64,000 nt of DNA from CAMYLY01 sp036397755 (GTDB lineage: Bacteria > Gemmatimonadota > Gemmatimonadetes > Gemmatimonadales > GWC2-71-9), in the NCBI GenBank assembly GCA_036397755.1, contig DASWII010000059.1:1-64000 (forward strand), given 5' to 3'. Shown here one piece after another: positions 7,476-15,986 of the stretch; positions within the stretch are counted from its first letter, which is position 1; every line of letters starts with the position of its first letter. The notes beneath the pieces were generated by a model. It searched no databases. It had not been told where the DNA came from and worked only from the letters and a program-made list of their open reading frames with translations. The position numbers and the translations under genes are program-made.

Positions 7476-8729
7476 ATGGCCCAAGACAAACATCTGCGTT
7501 GCTCGTTCTGCGGTAAGTCGAAAGACGCCGTCCGGAAGTTCATCTCCGGACCGTCGGTCTACATCTGTAACGAGTGTATCGCGCTGTGTAACGAGATCCT
7601 GGCCGAGGATGAGGAACGGGAGGTCGCGGAGGCGATTACCCAGGTTCCGACGCCGAGCGAGATCAAGGAGGTGTTGGACCAATACGTGATCGGGCAGGAA
7701 CGGGCCAAGAAGGTGCTGTCGGTCGCGGTGTACAGTCATTACAAGCGTATCAATTCCTCTTCGGTACGTGCGGGCAGTGACGTGGAGCTGGAGAAGTCGA
7801 ACATCCTGTTGATCGGACCCACGGGCGTCGGGAAGACACTTCTGGCGCAGACGCTCGCCCGCATGCTCGACGTCCCGTTCACGATCGCGGACGCCACGAC
7901 GCTGACCGAGGCGGGCTACGTCGGCGAGGACGTGGAGAACATCCTCGTGCGGCTGCTCCAGGCCGGCGACTTCAACGTGAACGAGTGCGAGCACGGCATC
8001 GTGTACATCGACGAGCTCGACAAGGTCGCCCGGAAGAGCGAGAACCCGAGCATCACCCGGGACGTGTCCGGTGAAGGGGTGCAGCAGGCCCTGCTCAAGA
8101 TCCTCGAAGGCACGGTGGCGTCGGTGCCGCCTCAGGGCGGCAGGAAACACCCGCAGCAGGAGTACATCCAGATCGACACGCGCAACATCCTCTTCATTTG
8201 CGGAGGAGCGTTCGATGGACTGGAGAAGATCATCGAGGCCAGAACCGGGCGACGCCAGATCGGGTTCTCGAAGGAAGAAGTCGAAACGGGCCAAGCGGCG
8301 GCGGTGCTCAAGAACCCGTATCGGGACGTGGAGCCAGACGACCTGCTGCGCTATGGACTGATACCCGAGCTCGTCGGACGGCTGCCGCTCGTGGTGGCGC
8401 TCGATTCGCTCGACGAGGATTCGCTGGTCCGCATCCTGCTCGAGCCCAAGAACGCCCTCACCAAGCAGTACGAGAAGGTGTTCGAGTTCGAGTCGGTCGG
8501 ATTGACGTTCGAGCCCGACGCGCTGCGTGCGGTGGCCCAACGGGCCCTCAAGCGTGGAACCGGGGCTCGCGGGCTCCGCGCGATTCTCGAGGAAGTGATG
8601 GTCGAGATCATGTTCGACCTGCCGAGCCGACACGACATCCGCGAGGTCGTCATCACCAACGAGTGCATCACCAATGGGCGCCCGCCCCTGATCGTCACCG
8701 AGCGGGCACGAGCCAAGAAGGAAGCCTGA
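7476..8729 (+). CDS. clpX: ATP-dependent Clp protease ATP-binding subunit ClpX
   Basis: A 417-residue AAA+ unfoldase. The N-terminal C4 zinc domain has Cys9, Cys12, Cys31 and Cys34, which recruits adaptors. Walker A is GPTGVGKT at 114-121 and Walker B is IVYIDELDK near residue 175. GYVGEDVENILVRLL (pore loop 1) and the sensor-2 GTGARGLRAILE follow. An IGF loop for ClpP docking is present as RQIGFSKEE. It unfolds tagged substrates and feeds them to ClpP. GGAGAGG lies seven bases before the ATG. Its TGA overlaps the apparent CTG start of engB. Confidence 0.98.
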   Translation: MAQDKHLRCSFCGKSKDAVRKFISGPSVYICNECIALCNEILAEDEEREVAEAITQVPTPSEIKEVLDQYVIGQERAKKVLSVAVYSHYKRINSSSVRAGSDVELEKSNILLIGPTGVGKTLLAQTLARMLDVPFTIADATTLTEAGYVGEDVENILVRLLQAGDFNVNECEHGIVYIDELDKVARKSENPSITRDVSGEGVQQALLKILEGTVASVPPQGGRKHPQQEYIQIDTRNILFICGGAFDGLEKIIEARTGRRQIGFSKEEVETGQAAAVLKNPYRDVEPDDLLRYGLIPELVGRLPLVVALDSLDEDSLVRILLEPKNALTKQYEKVFEFESVGLTFEPDALRAVAQRALKRGTGARGLRAILEEVMVEIMFDLPSRHDIREVVITNECITNGRPPLIVTERARAKKEA

Positions 8730-9316
8730 CCGCGGTCAGTTTCGTCGGCAGTTACCCCTCGGCCGACTTCCGGACCGTCCCCCCCCTGCCCGAGATCGCG
8801 GTCCTCGGTCGGTCCAACGTGGGGAAGTCTTCCCTCATCAACGCCGTGGTCGGCCGGCGCTTGCTGGCGCGAACCAGCGCGCAGCCCGGCAAGACGAGGT
8901 TGTGCAACGTGTTCAACGTCGCGCAGCGGTTCTACCTGGTGGACCTCCCGGGCTACGGGTACGCGCGAGTGTCCAAGCGCGAGCGCGAGCGGTTCCTGGC
9001 GCTCATCGCCGGGTATCTCGAGGAACGCGCGGCCCTCGTCGGAGCGGTTTGGCTGCTCGACGTTCGCCGCGATCCCAACCCCGACGACCAAGCGATGGCG
9101 GACCGGATGATGGCGCGAAGTCTCCCGGTGTTGCTCGCGATCACCAAGGCGGATAAGCTCCCCGTCGGACAGCGCCTGGACCGAGCCAGGCGCATCCGCA
9201 TGGTCGTCGGCCTCTCGGAGAACCAGTGTTTGCTCACGTCGGCGCGGACGGGGGAAGGTATCGACACCCTTCGCGCCTCCATCGACGCGCTGGTCGAAGC
9301 GGTGCGCCCCCGATGA
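8726..9316 (+). CDS. engB: Ribosome biogenesis GTP-binding protein EngB/YsxC
   Basis: About 196 residues of TRAFAC GTPase. G1 is GRSNVGKSS, G2 is the TSAQPGKT region, G3 is VDLPGYGYA, G4 is TKAD and G5 is TSARTGEG, all in EngB context. It assists assembly of the large ribosomal subunit. There is no ATG, GTG or TTG in frame between the clpX stop and the P-loop. The next upstream option is a GTG at 8663, deep in clpX. Homologs begin a short strand about 20 residues before PEIAVLGRSN, which places the start at CTG 8726 (CTG ACC GCG GTC), overlapping the clpX TGA as CTGA. A weak GAAGGA sits just upstream. The gene is secure; the start is inferred. Confidence 0.93.
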   Translation: MTAVSFVGSYPSADFRTVPPLPEIAVLGRSNVGKSSLINAVVGRRLLARTSAQPGKTRLCNVFNVAQRFYLVDLPGYGYARVSKRERERFLALIAGYLEERAALVGAVWLLDVRRDPNPDDQAMADRMMARSLPVLLAITKADKLPVGQRLDRARRIRMVVGLSENQCLLTSARTGEGIDTLRASIDALVEAVRPR

Positions 9317-9939
9317 TGCGTCGCGCGGGCCGGGCGATTCGGCTGCTCCTCGTCTTGGGCCTCGTGGGGGCGTCGCCGGCCTACGGGCAGGACCTCGAGG
9401 GCGTCGCCCGAACGGACCTGCCGCCACCCGGCTTCGGTACACTGCGCCAGGAAGACGCATCCGTCACGCTGCAAACGGCTACGGTCGAGATCCAACTGCT
9501 CTTCCTGGACGAGCGCGTCATTCGACTGCTCGCCACCGATACCTACGACGCGCTGCACCGGCTGGCGGAGACGCGCGCCGACTCCGTCGACTCCGTCGCG
9601 CGCCGCTACGGACTCCGGGACCCCACGCTGGTGCTGGTCACCTTCTTCGGCCGTCAGGATCGGGCACGGTTCGAGCCCGAAATCCTCACGGTGGTGAGCC
9701 AGAACCGCCTGTTTCGACCCATCGAGATCCTCCCGGTGTCCCCGATATGGAACGGGCGCCAGCTGAACCAACGAGAGACCGCCGCGGCCGTGTACGTGTT
9801 CGGCGATGGCATCCGCGTGCTCGACCCCTTGACGGTGTCGTACGGCCAAGTCGAGAGCGACGTGTGGGAGCGCGTCGTACGCCTGCTGGATCGCGAGCGC
9901 TCGTCCGTGTTCGCACGAGCGGCGCGGCGCATCCCCTAG
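9313..9939 (+). CDS. Secreted hypothetical protein
   Basis: A 208-residue protein whose first 25 residues form a clear Sec signal peptide (MMRRAGRAIRLLLVLGLVG, then ASPAYGQ with a likely cleavage after AYG). The mature part mixes strands and helices: FLDERVIRLLATDTYDALHRL is helical, followed by TLVLVTFFGRQD and EIQLLFLDE strands. No known family is recognised. The ATG overlaps the engB TGA (ATGA), so it is translationally coupled to the proteostasis block. A periplasmic or outer-membrane-associated role is inferred only from the signal peptide. Confidence 0.75.
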   Translation: MMRRAGRAIRLLLVLGLVGASPAYGQDLEGVARTDLPPPGFGTLRQEDASVTLQTATVEIQLLFLDERVIRLLATDTYDALHRLAETRADSVDSVARRYGLRDPTLVLVTFFGRQDRARFEPEILTVVSQNRLFRPIEILPVSPIWNGRQLNQRETAAAVYVFGDGIRVLDPLTVSYGQVESDVWERVVRLLDRERSSVFARAARRIP

Positions 9940-9951
9940 CGCGCTTCAGCC

Positions 9952-9967
9952 CCGGCGGTGCCGCCGG
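9952..9967 (+). terminator. GC hairpin after the clpX-engB operon
   Basis: A perfect CCGGCG-GTGC-CGCCGG stem-loop begins 13 bases after the stop of the secreted protein. No T-run follows, so it is at best a Rho-assisted or pausing terminator. Confidence 0.25.
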
Positions 9968-10045
9968 CCGCGTCCTTCCGTCCGGGCGGCGGTGGGCCTA
10001 TTCTGCTACGCGCGAGGTTCCCTCCTCCCGGAGACCACGGCATCC

Positions 10046-10867
10046 ATGGTGTTACGGCCCCTTCGCAAGCTTCCACTGCCCGACGCGGCTGAGCGCGCGT
10101 ACTCGTCGTGGCTCGGCGAAATCGAGGAACGCCTGTCGGACCCCGCATGCGACCGCTACGCCCTCTGCCGCGAGGTGCTCCGCGAGCTCTACTTTCCGCA
10201 CCTCGGGAACTACGAAGACGTCGCCGCCGATCCGGACACGCCCGCGAGCACGAGGGCGGCCCTCCTCGCGCTGGATCCCCACAACATCACACTGGAGCCC
10301 GAGTACTATCACGAGATCGACCCGGCCAGGTATGCGCCGGTCAAGCCGCTCCTCTGGTTGTGGCAGGCGTTCGATCGGTCCATCCTGGGCGGCGGCAACG
10401 TCGACGTCGGCGTTCGGCTCCGTCGCATCCTGGCGCGGCATGTCTTCCAGCGATGCGGGAAGAACTTCAAGTGTTTCCAATACGTGGAGTTTTCGTTCGG
10501 CTACCTGATGGAAGTCGGCGATGACGTCGTCGTCCACCGTCACGTGCTGCTCGACGACCGGGGCGGCATCGTGTTGGGCAATCGGGCGTCGGTGGCCGAC
10601 TACGCCAACATCTACAGCCACACCCATGCGCTGGCCGATCAGGTCGATGTGACCGACGCCCAGGTCGTCCTCGGCGACGGCGTGCGGGTCGCGTACCACG
10701 CCACGGTGCTGGCCGGCGTACACGTTGGCGAGCAGGCGATGGTCGGGGCCGGCGCGGTGCTGACCAGAGACGCGAAGCCGTGGCACCTCTACCTTGGCGT
10801 CCCCGCCAAGGCGGTGCGGATCAAGCCCAACGCCCCACCCGACATTCAGGACGCCACGCAAGGCTAG
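10046..10867 (+). CDS. Left-handed beta-helix (hexapeptide repeat) acyltransferase
   Basis: A 273-residue protein. The C-terminal half shows hexapeptide-repeat turns such as VGDDVVVHRHVLLDD, IVLGNRASVADYANI and VVLGDGVRVAYHATV, ending with AMVGAGAVLTRDAKPWHLY and GVPAKAVR, the usual CoA-dependent acyltransferase terminus. A His in YSHTHA is a plausible catalytic base. The N-terminal 110 residues are helical and not recognised. Enzymes of this fold acetylate or acylate sugars and amines in envelope or polysaccharide synthesis. The start is taken as ATG 10046; a GTG at 9992 in the same frame is less likely. It stands alone, convergent with the PilB gene. Confidence 0.75.
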   Translation: MVLRPLRKLPLPDAAERAYSSWLGEIEERLSDPACDRYALCREVLRELYFPHLGNYEDVAADPDTPASTRAALLALDPHNITLEPEYYHEIDPARYAPVKPLLWLWQAFDRSILGGGNVDVGVRLRRILARHVFQRCGKNFKCFQYVEFSFGYLMEVGDDVVVHRHVLLDDRGGIVLGNRASVADYANIYSHTHALADQVDVTDAQVVLGDGVRVAYHATVLAGVHVGEQAMVGAGAVLTRDAKPWHLYLGVPAKAVRIKPNAPPDIQDATQG

Positions 10868-10915
10868 GCCGCACGCCGTTGGGCCGCACGCCGTCCTCGG
10901 GCGGCGGACGAGCGC

Positions 10916-13189
10916 TCAAGTGTGGAACGGACCGGAGTGGCGGCGGGACCGCGCCAACACCGCCTGCAGGCGGGCCGAAAGCGCTCGCGCCCGGAACGGC
11001 TTGGTCAAGAAATCGTCGGCGCCCATGGCGAAGACCCGTACTTCGTTGTCCTCGTCCCCTTTGGCGGTGAGCACGACGACGGGGATGTCCGCCGTTGCCG
11101 AACGGGACCGCAAATGGGACAGCACACCGTAGCCGTCCAACCCCGGGAGGTTCAAGTCCAATACGACGATGTCGGGTGCATGCCGGTCGATCTGATCGAG
11201 CGCCTGGACCCCGTCCGCCGCTTCCGTCACCTCGTATCCATCGCGCTCGAGCAGGTCCCGCATCACGCGCCGCAGTTGATCCTCGTCGTCCACCAGCAGC
11301 ACCTTCGGGCCGCGCACCTCCTCCAACTTGCCGCCGACGGCGTCGAGCAACTCGAACTCCATGCGATCGCCGGAATCCCCCCCCACCTCGGCCACCCCAG
11401 CGGATCCACTCGTCTTCGCCGCGCCGGTCGCTCCTCCACTACGGCGGTCAGCGACGCCGCGGCCGGCCACCCTGCCGGACGCGCGCGGGTGCTCGGCGCT
11501 GTCACGACCCGGTTGCTCGTCTTCCGCCGGAACATCCACGACCCGCAGTAACTCCTCTATCGTCGAATCGCCCCGCAACACGTGCGCCAACCCGCTTTCC
11601 CACAACGTCCGCATGCCGCCGCGCCTGGCGATGTCGGCGATCGCGTCGGCCGACGAGTTCGCCGAGATGGCCCGCTCGACGGCAGGAGTCACGTTGAGAA
11701 TCTCGACGATCGAGAAGCGACCCTGATACCCGGTCATCGCGCATTCCGGGCACCCGACCGCCCGAACGAGCGGCGTGTCGGGAGGAATCCAAGGATGCAG
11801 CTTGTGCGGGATGGCCTCGACCCAAACCTCCTTGCAGACGCTGCACAGCCGCCGCATCAGCCGCTGGGCGATCACACCGCGCAGCGCGCTTGCGATCTTG
11901 TACGCCTCCATCCCGATGTCGACCAGCCGGGTCACCGCGTTCGGAGCATCGTTGGTGTGGAGCGTCGACAACACGAGGTGGCCGGTCAATGACGCCTGCA
12001 CCGCGATCTGCGCCGTCTCGCGATCGCGAATCTCGCCCACGAGCACCACGTCAGGATCTTGACGCAAGATGGAGCGCAGCGCCGCCGCAAAGGTGAGGCC
12101 GGCTTTCTGGTGCACTTGCACCTGGACGATCCCCGGCAAGCGGTACTCGACCGGGTCCTCCACCGTCACGATGTTGACCCCTTCGCTCTTCGTCAGCTTG
12201 ATGGCCGAGTAGAGCGTCGTCGTCTTCCCGGATCCCGTCGGGCCCGTCACGAGGATGATGCCGTCACGGTTCTCGAGCAGTTCGCGGATGGCCCCTGCCT
12301 CGGCCTCGTTCAGGCCGAGCGCATCGAGCTCGAGCACGGTGCGCGATGCGTCGAGGACACGCACGACCACCTTCTCGCCCAGCGACGCGGGCAACGTGGA
12401 CACGCGAAGATCGACCGGGATGCCGTTGAGGGCCACGCGCGCCCGGCCGTCCTGCGGGCGCAACCGATCCGCGATGTCCATCCCCGAGATGATCTTGATG
12501 CGGGAGATCAGCGGGAGACCGGCCGCGCGCGGAATCTTCATCACTTGCCGTAGCACGCCGTCAATGCGGTAGCGCACCGCGACTCCGCCCTCTTCGGGCT
12601 CGATATGGATATCGCTCGCCCGTGAACTGATACCCTCGGAGAGAATCAGATCGACCAACCGGACCACGGGGCGCTGGGAGGCCTCTTCCGCCGAGACGGA
12701 GATATCGTCCAGCTCCTGATCGACCTGCTCGTGGCGTATCTCCGCGGCGCCCTCGAAGCCCTCCAGGAGATGCCCGATCGCACTCACCGGCCGGTAGAGA
12801 TCCTCGATTTGCTGGGCGATCTTGCCGGGGCTGGCCAGGGAGATCCGCACCTCTCGCCCCGTCGCGAACGCGAGCGTCTTCTCGGCATCCAGATCGAAGG
12901 GGTTCGCCGTGGCGATCTCGAAGTACGAGTCGGTGACGTGCATCGGCAGGATCTGATACCTGCGCGCAACCTGTTCCGGCACCAAGTCGCGTGCCGATCG
13001 CTCGCTTTGCGTCACGTCGGCAAGCTTCAACCGAAACCGCGTGGTGAGGCGCGCAAGCAATTCCTCGTCCGTGATGAGTTCGGCTTCGACGACCATTCGC
13101 CAAAGCGAGGCCTGCTCATCCCCGACGGAGGATTCCGCGGCGGACGCCTCCATCTCGAGAACCTTCTCCTCGCCGATGAGGTCGACCAC
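10916..13189 (-). CDS. GspE/PilB-type secretion ATPase with C-terminal response-regulator receiver domain
   Basis: A 757-residue fusion. An N-terminal MshEN-like domain (about 30-135, with EQVARRYQILPMHV) is followed by the type II/IV secretion ATPase. That core has Walker A GPTGSGKT at 316-323, an Asp box at 343-348, Walker B VVLVGEIRD near 381-389 and a zinc knuckle of Cys449, Cys452, Cys480 and Cys483. A 60-residue Gly/Ala/Arg linker leads to a CheY-like receiver at 627-750 with Asp634/635, phosphoacceptor Asp678, Thr708 and Lys730 all present. It should power type IV pilus or type II secretion assembly under phosphorelay control. GTG 13189 is the first conventional start. An ATT at 13225 with GGGAGG six bases upstream would add 12 residues. 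No pilC or pilT is nearby. Confidence 0.9.
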   Translation of the reverse strand: MVDLIGEEKVLEMEASAAESSVGDEQASLWRMVVEAELITDEELLARLTTRFRLKLADVTQSERSARDLVPEQVARRYQILPMHVTDSYFEIATANPFDLDAEKTLAFATGREVRISLASPGKIAQQIEDLYRPVSAIGHLLEGFEGAAEIRHEQVDQELDDISVSAEEASQRPVVRLVDLILSEGISSRASDIHIEPEEGGVAVRYRIDGVLRQVMKIPRAAGLPLISRIKIISGMDIADRLRPQDGRARVALNGIPVDLRVSTLPASLGEKVVVRVLDASRTVLELDALGLNEAEAGAIRELLENRDGIILVTGPTGSGKTTTLYSAIKLTKSEGVNIVTVEDPVEYRLPGIVQVQVHQKAGLTFAAALRSILRQDPDVVLVGEIRDRETAQIAVQASLTGHLVLSTLHTNDAPNAVTRLVDIGMEAYKIASALRGVIAQRLMRRLCSVCKEVWVEAIPHKLHPWIPPDTPLVRAVGCPECAMTGYQGRFSIVEILNVTPAVERAISANSSADAIADIARRGGMRTLWESGLAHVLRGDSTIEELLRVVDVPAEDEQPGRDSAEHPRASGRVAGRGVADRRSGGATGAAKTSGSAGVAEVGGDSGDRMEFELLDAVGGKLEEVRGPKVLLVDDEDQLRRVMRDLLERDGYEVTEAADGVQALDQIDRHAPDIVVLDLNLPGLDGYGVLSHLRSRSATADIPVVVLTAKGDEDNEVRVFAMGADDFLTKPFRARALSARLQAVLARSRRHSGPFHT

Positions 13190-13325
13190 GGTCGGTCGCA
13201 GCCAAACATCACGAAACAGCGAAATGACGAACCTCCCGCAGACTCACCAGGTGTAGCCAATCTTGGTGAAACCTACCCCAAGCCGAAAGGGCGTGCACCA
13301 GACAGCGAACTCCAGGGACACGAAA

Positions 13326-15377
13326 CTAGAGAATGCCCCACAAGTCGCGCCGGACGTCAACCACAACGCCGAGCGCCGGGTCTCGCAAGCGCATACCGAC
13401 ATCCAACCGCAACAGGCCGTGAAACCACTCCAGTCCCAAGCCGACCGCCGGTCGCACGCCTCCGGTCGGCATCCAGGGCACGCCCGGAACGACGCCCCCG
13501 CTCCAACCGGCCGACACGAACGGGGCCACGACGAGTTGGCGCCCGGTCGAGGCAAACGGTCCGAGGGGGATCGCGGGGAACGGCACCGGGACACGCCACT
13601 CGACGGACCCCAGAAGCTGCGAGCGTCCTCCCCACCGGCGGAACGTCTCCCCGACCATCGTGCCGCGCCCACCCCACACGAACGAGCGGTGCGGCGGGAG
13701 CTCCTCGGACCCCCACCCGGCGGTCCCCCGTAGCACCAACGCGGTTGGCCCCAGGGGCAGCTGCGCGCGGCCGTCACCGCGCGCGCGCACGTAGCGGACG
13801 CCGGGAGCGGTGCCCAGCTCCAGGTCCAGGCGACCGCTCCACCCGGCATTCAGCGACAACGCCGGCGACCGACGTTCCAGCGTGAGGCCTCCGCTCCACC
13901 ACGTCCCCGATCCGAACTGCGGGTTCGCGCGGTACGTGCCCGTGATCGGTGACGCCGCCACCGCCACGCTGCCGGTCCGCTCGACGGCTCCGCGCGCCGT
14001 GACGCGCCCGCGCGCCCCAAGGACATAGCCAATCCGCATCTCGATGCGTTCGGACAAGTAATAGTCTCCGTAATCCAAGCCCGCTTCTTGGGCCAAGATG
14101 GAGTTCAACACTGGTGAGATGACCGGCTCGTCCCCAGCGTCCGTGATTGCGCGCGCCCCGGACGCTTGCAGCGTCCAGCGACCTGCGTCGAAGGTCAACC
14201 GCAGGCGAGCCTTGACTCGGTGGTCGGCGAAGCCGAACGACCCGCCCGCACGCATCTCCAGCGGCCCTCCGCCCGGGCGGACCACCCCGCCGAACCCCAG
14301 TGCGAGGCCCTCGACCCGGTTGACGTGCAGCAAGTCCGAGATCGACCCGACGCTGGGACGCACCGCGGCAATTCCGGACAGGACTCTGGCCCCGGCGACG
14401 GCGCCGATCTCCTCGCGGACGACCTCGAGGTCGAAGGTGGTGACCGGCCCCGTGGCACGCTCGATGGCCTCGGACAGTGGCTCATCCCAGCGATACGCCA
14501 GGCGCTCCTCCGGCGTGGCAGCCACAATTTCCTGACCGTGGAACAGCGAGTCCGGCAGACCGCGGTTGACCGCGTACGCGTCGATCTCCCATCGGCCTCG
14601 GATGATTCCTCGCGCGGGCAGGTCGAGCCACGCCGTCCGTCGACGGATCTCGATCTCCTGCCGTCGTGGGAGCCAATAGCGGCCCTCGAACAGGCCGTTC
14701 TCCAGCACGATGGTGATGTCCTCGAGGGTGTCGTCGAGATACGCCACCCGCGTGAAATTGAAGCGAAACACCACCAACTCCGCGGTCTCGACGTCCACGT
14801 ACACACTGCCAATCACCCGCGGGAGGCCGAACTGCTTGGGGCGAACAACGATCTCGTGCACCTGCACGGTACGAGCCGGCAGGCGTAGCGTGATCGGGGC
14901 CTTGAGGGCAAAGTCGTACAACTCCGGTCCATCCGGTCCCAGCGGGTGGGGCACGTCCCGCACCTCGTCGCCCTGCCCCAATCTGATGCGGTTACTGAAG
15001 TTGTTCTGGACGATCCCGAGGTGGTCGCGGTGGTACTGGATGTCGGTGGGGAGATCGACCTGATCGCGCCGGCCCACGATTCGTTGCTTGCTGCTCGCCG
15101 GAGCGCGCCAATACACTTCCAGGGCCAGCTCGTCGGCCTTGACGAGCCGTGGGGGTTCCGCCAGTCCTTCACCCAACTGTGCAAGAAAGAAGACAAACCC
15201 GTGAGCACGCGCCTGATAATCCTGCAGCGAGGTGTCGGCCAGCCGCTCCGCGCGCCGGGCCATGGCGCGTCCCACGAGCACCATCGCCTCGTCCGTGTTC
15301 CACTCTTGAGCCGCGAGTGGCTCGGCGAGAAGTACGCTCGCGACGACAATCGCCGCCGCCATGACCGATCGAGGCAT
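13326..15377 (-). CDS. Outer-membrane beta-barrel protein (BamA/TamA-like surface antigen type)
   Basis: A 683-residue exported protein with an N-terminal signal peptide (MPRSVMAAAIVVASVLLAEP, cleavage near AAQ). Residues about 25-330 form a soluble region rich in strands (for example ITLRLPARTVQVHEIVVRP and VIGSVYVDVETAELVVF). The C-terminal half repeats amphipathic Gly/Arg/aromatic strands, ending in VVVDVRRDLWGIL, consistent with a barrel and a terminal beta-signal. The GRGTMVGETFRRWGG and GSVEWRVPVPFP segments resemble Omp85-type barrels. No POTRA repeat is obvious, so a role in assembly is not established. It is divergent from the lipoprotein gene with only 21 bases between the proposed starts. 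Confidence 0.7.
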   Translation of the reverse strand: MPRSVMAAAIVVASVLLAEPLAAQEWNTDEAMVLVGRAMARRAERLADTSLQDYQARAHGFVFFLAQLGEGLAEPPRLVKADELALEVYWRAPASSKQRIVGRRDQVDLPTDIQYHRDHLGIVQNNFSNRIRLGQGDEVRDVPHPLGPDGPELYDFALKAPITLRLPARTVQVHEIVVRPKQFGLPRVIGSVYVDVETAELVVFRFNFTRVAYLDDTLEDITIVLENGLFEGRYWLPRRQEIEIRRRTAWLDLPARGIIRGRWEIDAYAVNRGLPDSLFHGQEIVAATPEERLAYRWDEPLSEAIERATGPVTTFDLEVVREEIGAVAGARVLSGIAAVRPSVGSISDLLHVNRVEGLALGFGGVVRPGGGPLEMRAGGSFGFADHRVKARLRLTFDAGRWTLQASGARAITDAGDEPVISPVLNSILAQEAGLDYGDYYLSERIEMRIGYVLGARGRVTARGAVERTGSVAVAASPITGTYRANPQFGSGTWWSGGLTLERRSPALSLNAGWSGRLDLELGTAPGVRYVRARGDGRAQLPLGPTALVLRGTAGWGSEELPPHRSFVWGGRGTMVGETFRRWGGRSQLLGSVEWRVPVPFPAIPLGPFASTGRQLVVAPFVSAGWSGGVVPGVPWMPTGGVRPAVGLGLEWFHGLLRLDVGMRLRDPALGVVVDVRRDLWGIL

Positions 15378-15398
15378 CGGTCGGCAATATCACGGGCG

Positions 15399-15986
15399 CT
15401 GCGGCGGGCGGCAACGGCGGTGGTGTGCGGCGCGGCCGCCGCGTGCGTGGACCTCGGCCCGATCGGCCAGCAGACGTTGGACACGTCCGAGCTCCTGATC
15501 TTGCCGTTGCAGTCGGGGGCGCCGACCGTGGCGGCGGCTTCCTTCACGGTACCAAACGGCCAGAGCAGCACCCATCAACTGCTCCACACGGACGCGTTCA
15601 ACACCGTGTACTTCGAGATCCGCGTGCCCGCCGGCGCCTTCGCGAGCGTTAACGGTGATCCGGTTTCCCCCACGGGGTCGGTCACCATCACCGTGCAACC
15701 GCGGCCCGGAGCGTATGGATTCACACTGTCTCCCTCGGGCGTGGAATTCGTCTCGGCCAGCAGACCGTCGGTCCTGCTCTCGTTCGGCCAGTATGGCGAC
15801 TTCAGCGCGGCAGACGGGTCACCGACGTACCCGAGCCGAGTGGATTACCTGGACGCCCTGAGTCTCTGGCTGGAGGTGTCCCCGGGGCGGTGGCAACGCG
15901 TGAGCGGATCGGGGGCCCAGGGTATCGACGAGCTCGGCGCTACCATACGGGAGCCGGGTTCCTATGTCGTGGCGGCGCCGCGATGA
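15399..15986 (+). CDS. Putative lipoprotein of unknown function
   Basis: The mature region is about 180 residues of predicted beta-sandwich: FNTVYFEIRVPAGAFASVN, SVTITVQPRPGAYGFTLS and RPSVLLSFGQYGDFS resemble carbohydrate-binding or fibronectin-like strands. A lipobox AAAAC is preceded by a short hydrophobic stretch and an RR pair. Starting at CTG 15399 gives MRRAATAVVCGAAAAC, a complete lipoprotein signal. The GTG at 15420 would remove the positive n-region, and upstream starts would run into the antisense barrel gene. The start is therefore inferred. Its TGA overlaps the ATG of trpE (ATGA). The signal predicts anchoring in the inner leaflet of the outer membrane or in the inner membrane. 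Confidence 0.6.
   Translation: MRRAATAVVCGAAAACVDLGPIGQQTLDTSELLILPLQSGAPTVAAASFTVPNGQSSTHQLLHTDAFNTVYFEIRVPAGAFASVNGDPVSPTGSVTITVQPRPGAYGFTLSPSGVEFVSASRPSVLLSFGQYGDFSAADGSPTYPSRVDYLDALSLWLEVSPGRWQRVSGSGAQGIDELGATIREPGSYVVAAPR

Noticed and set aside
6897..8633. Open minus-strand frame of 578 codons opposite clpP and clpX
   Set aside because: It mirrors two highly conserved genes, has Arg/His/Leu-rich composition typical of antisense GC-rich frames and no domain.
13256..13325. Open stretch after the barrel gene stop whose translation ends in an aromatic, barrel-like strand (GVGFTKIGYTW)
   Set aside because: Only about 23 codons with no start or partner; could be a remnant of another barrel but is too short to support.
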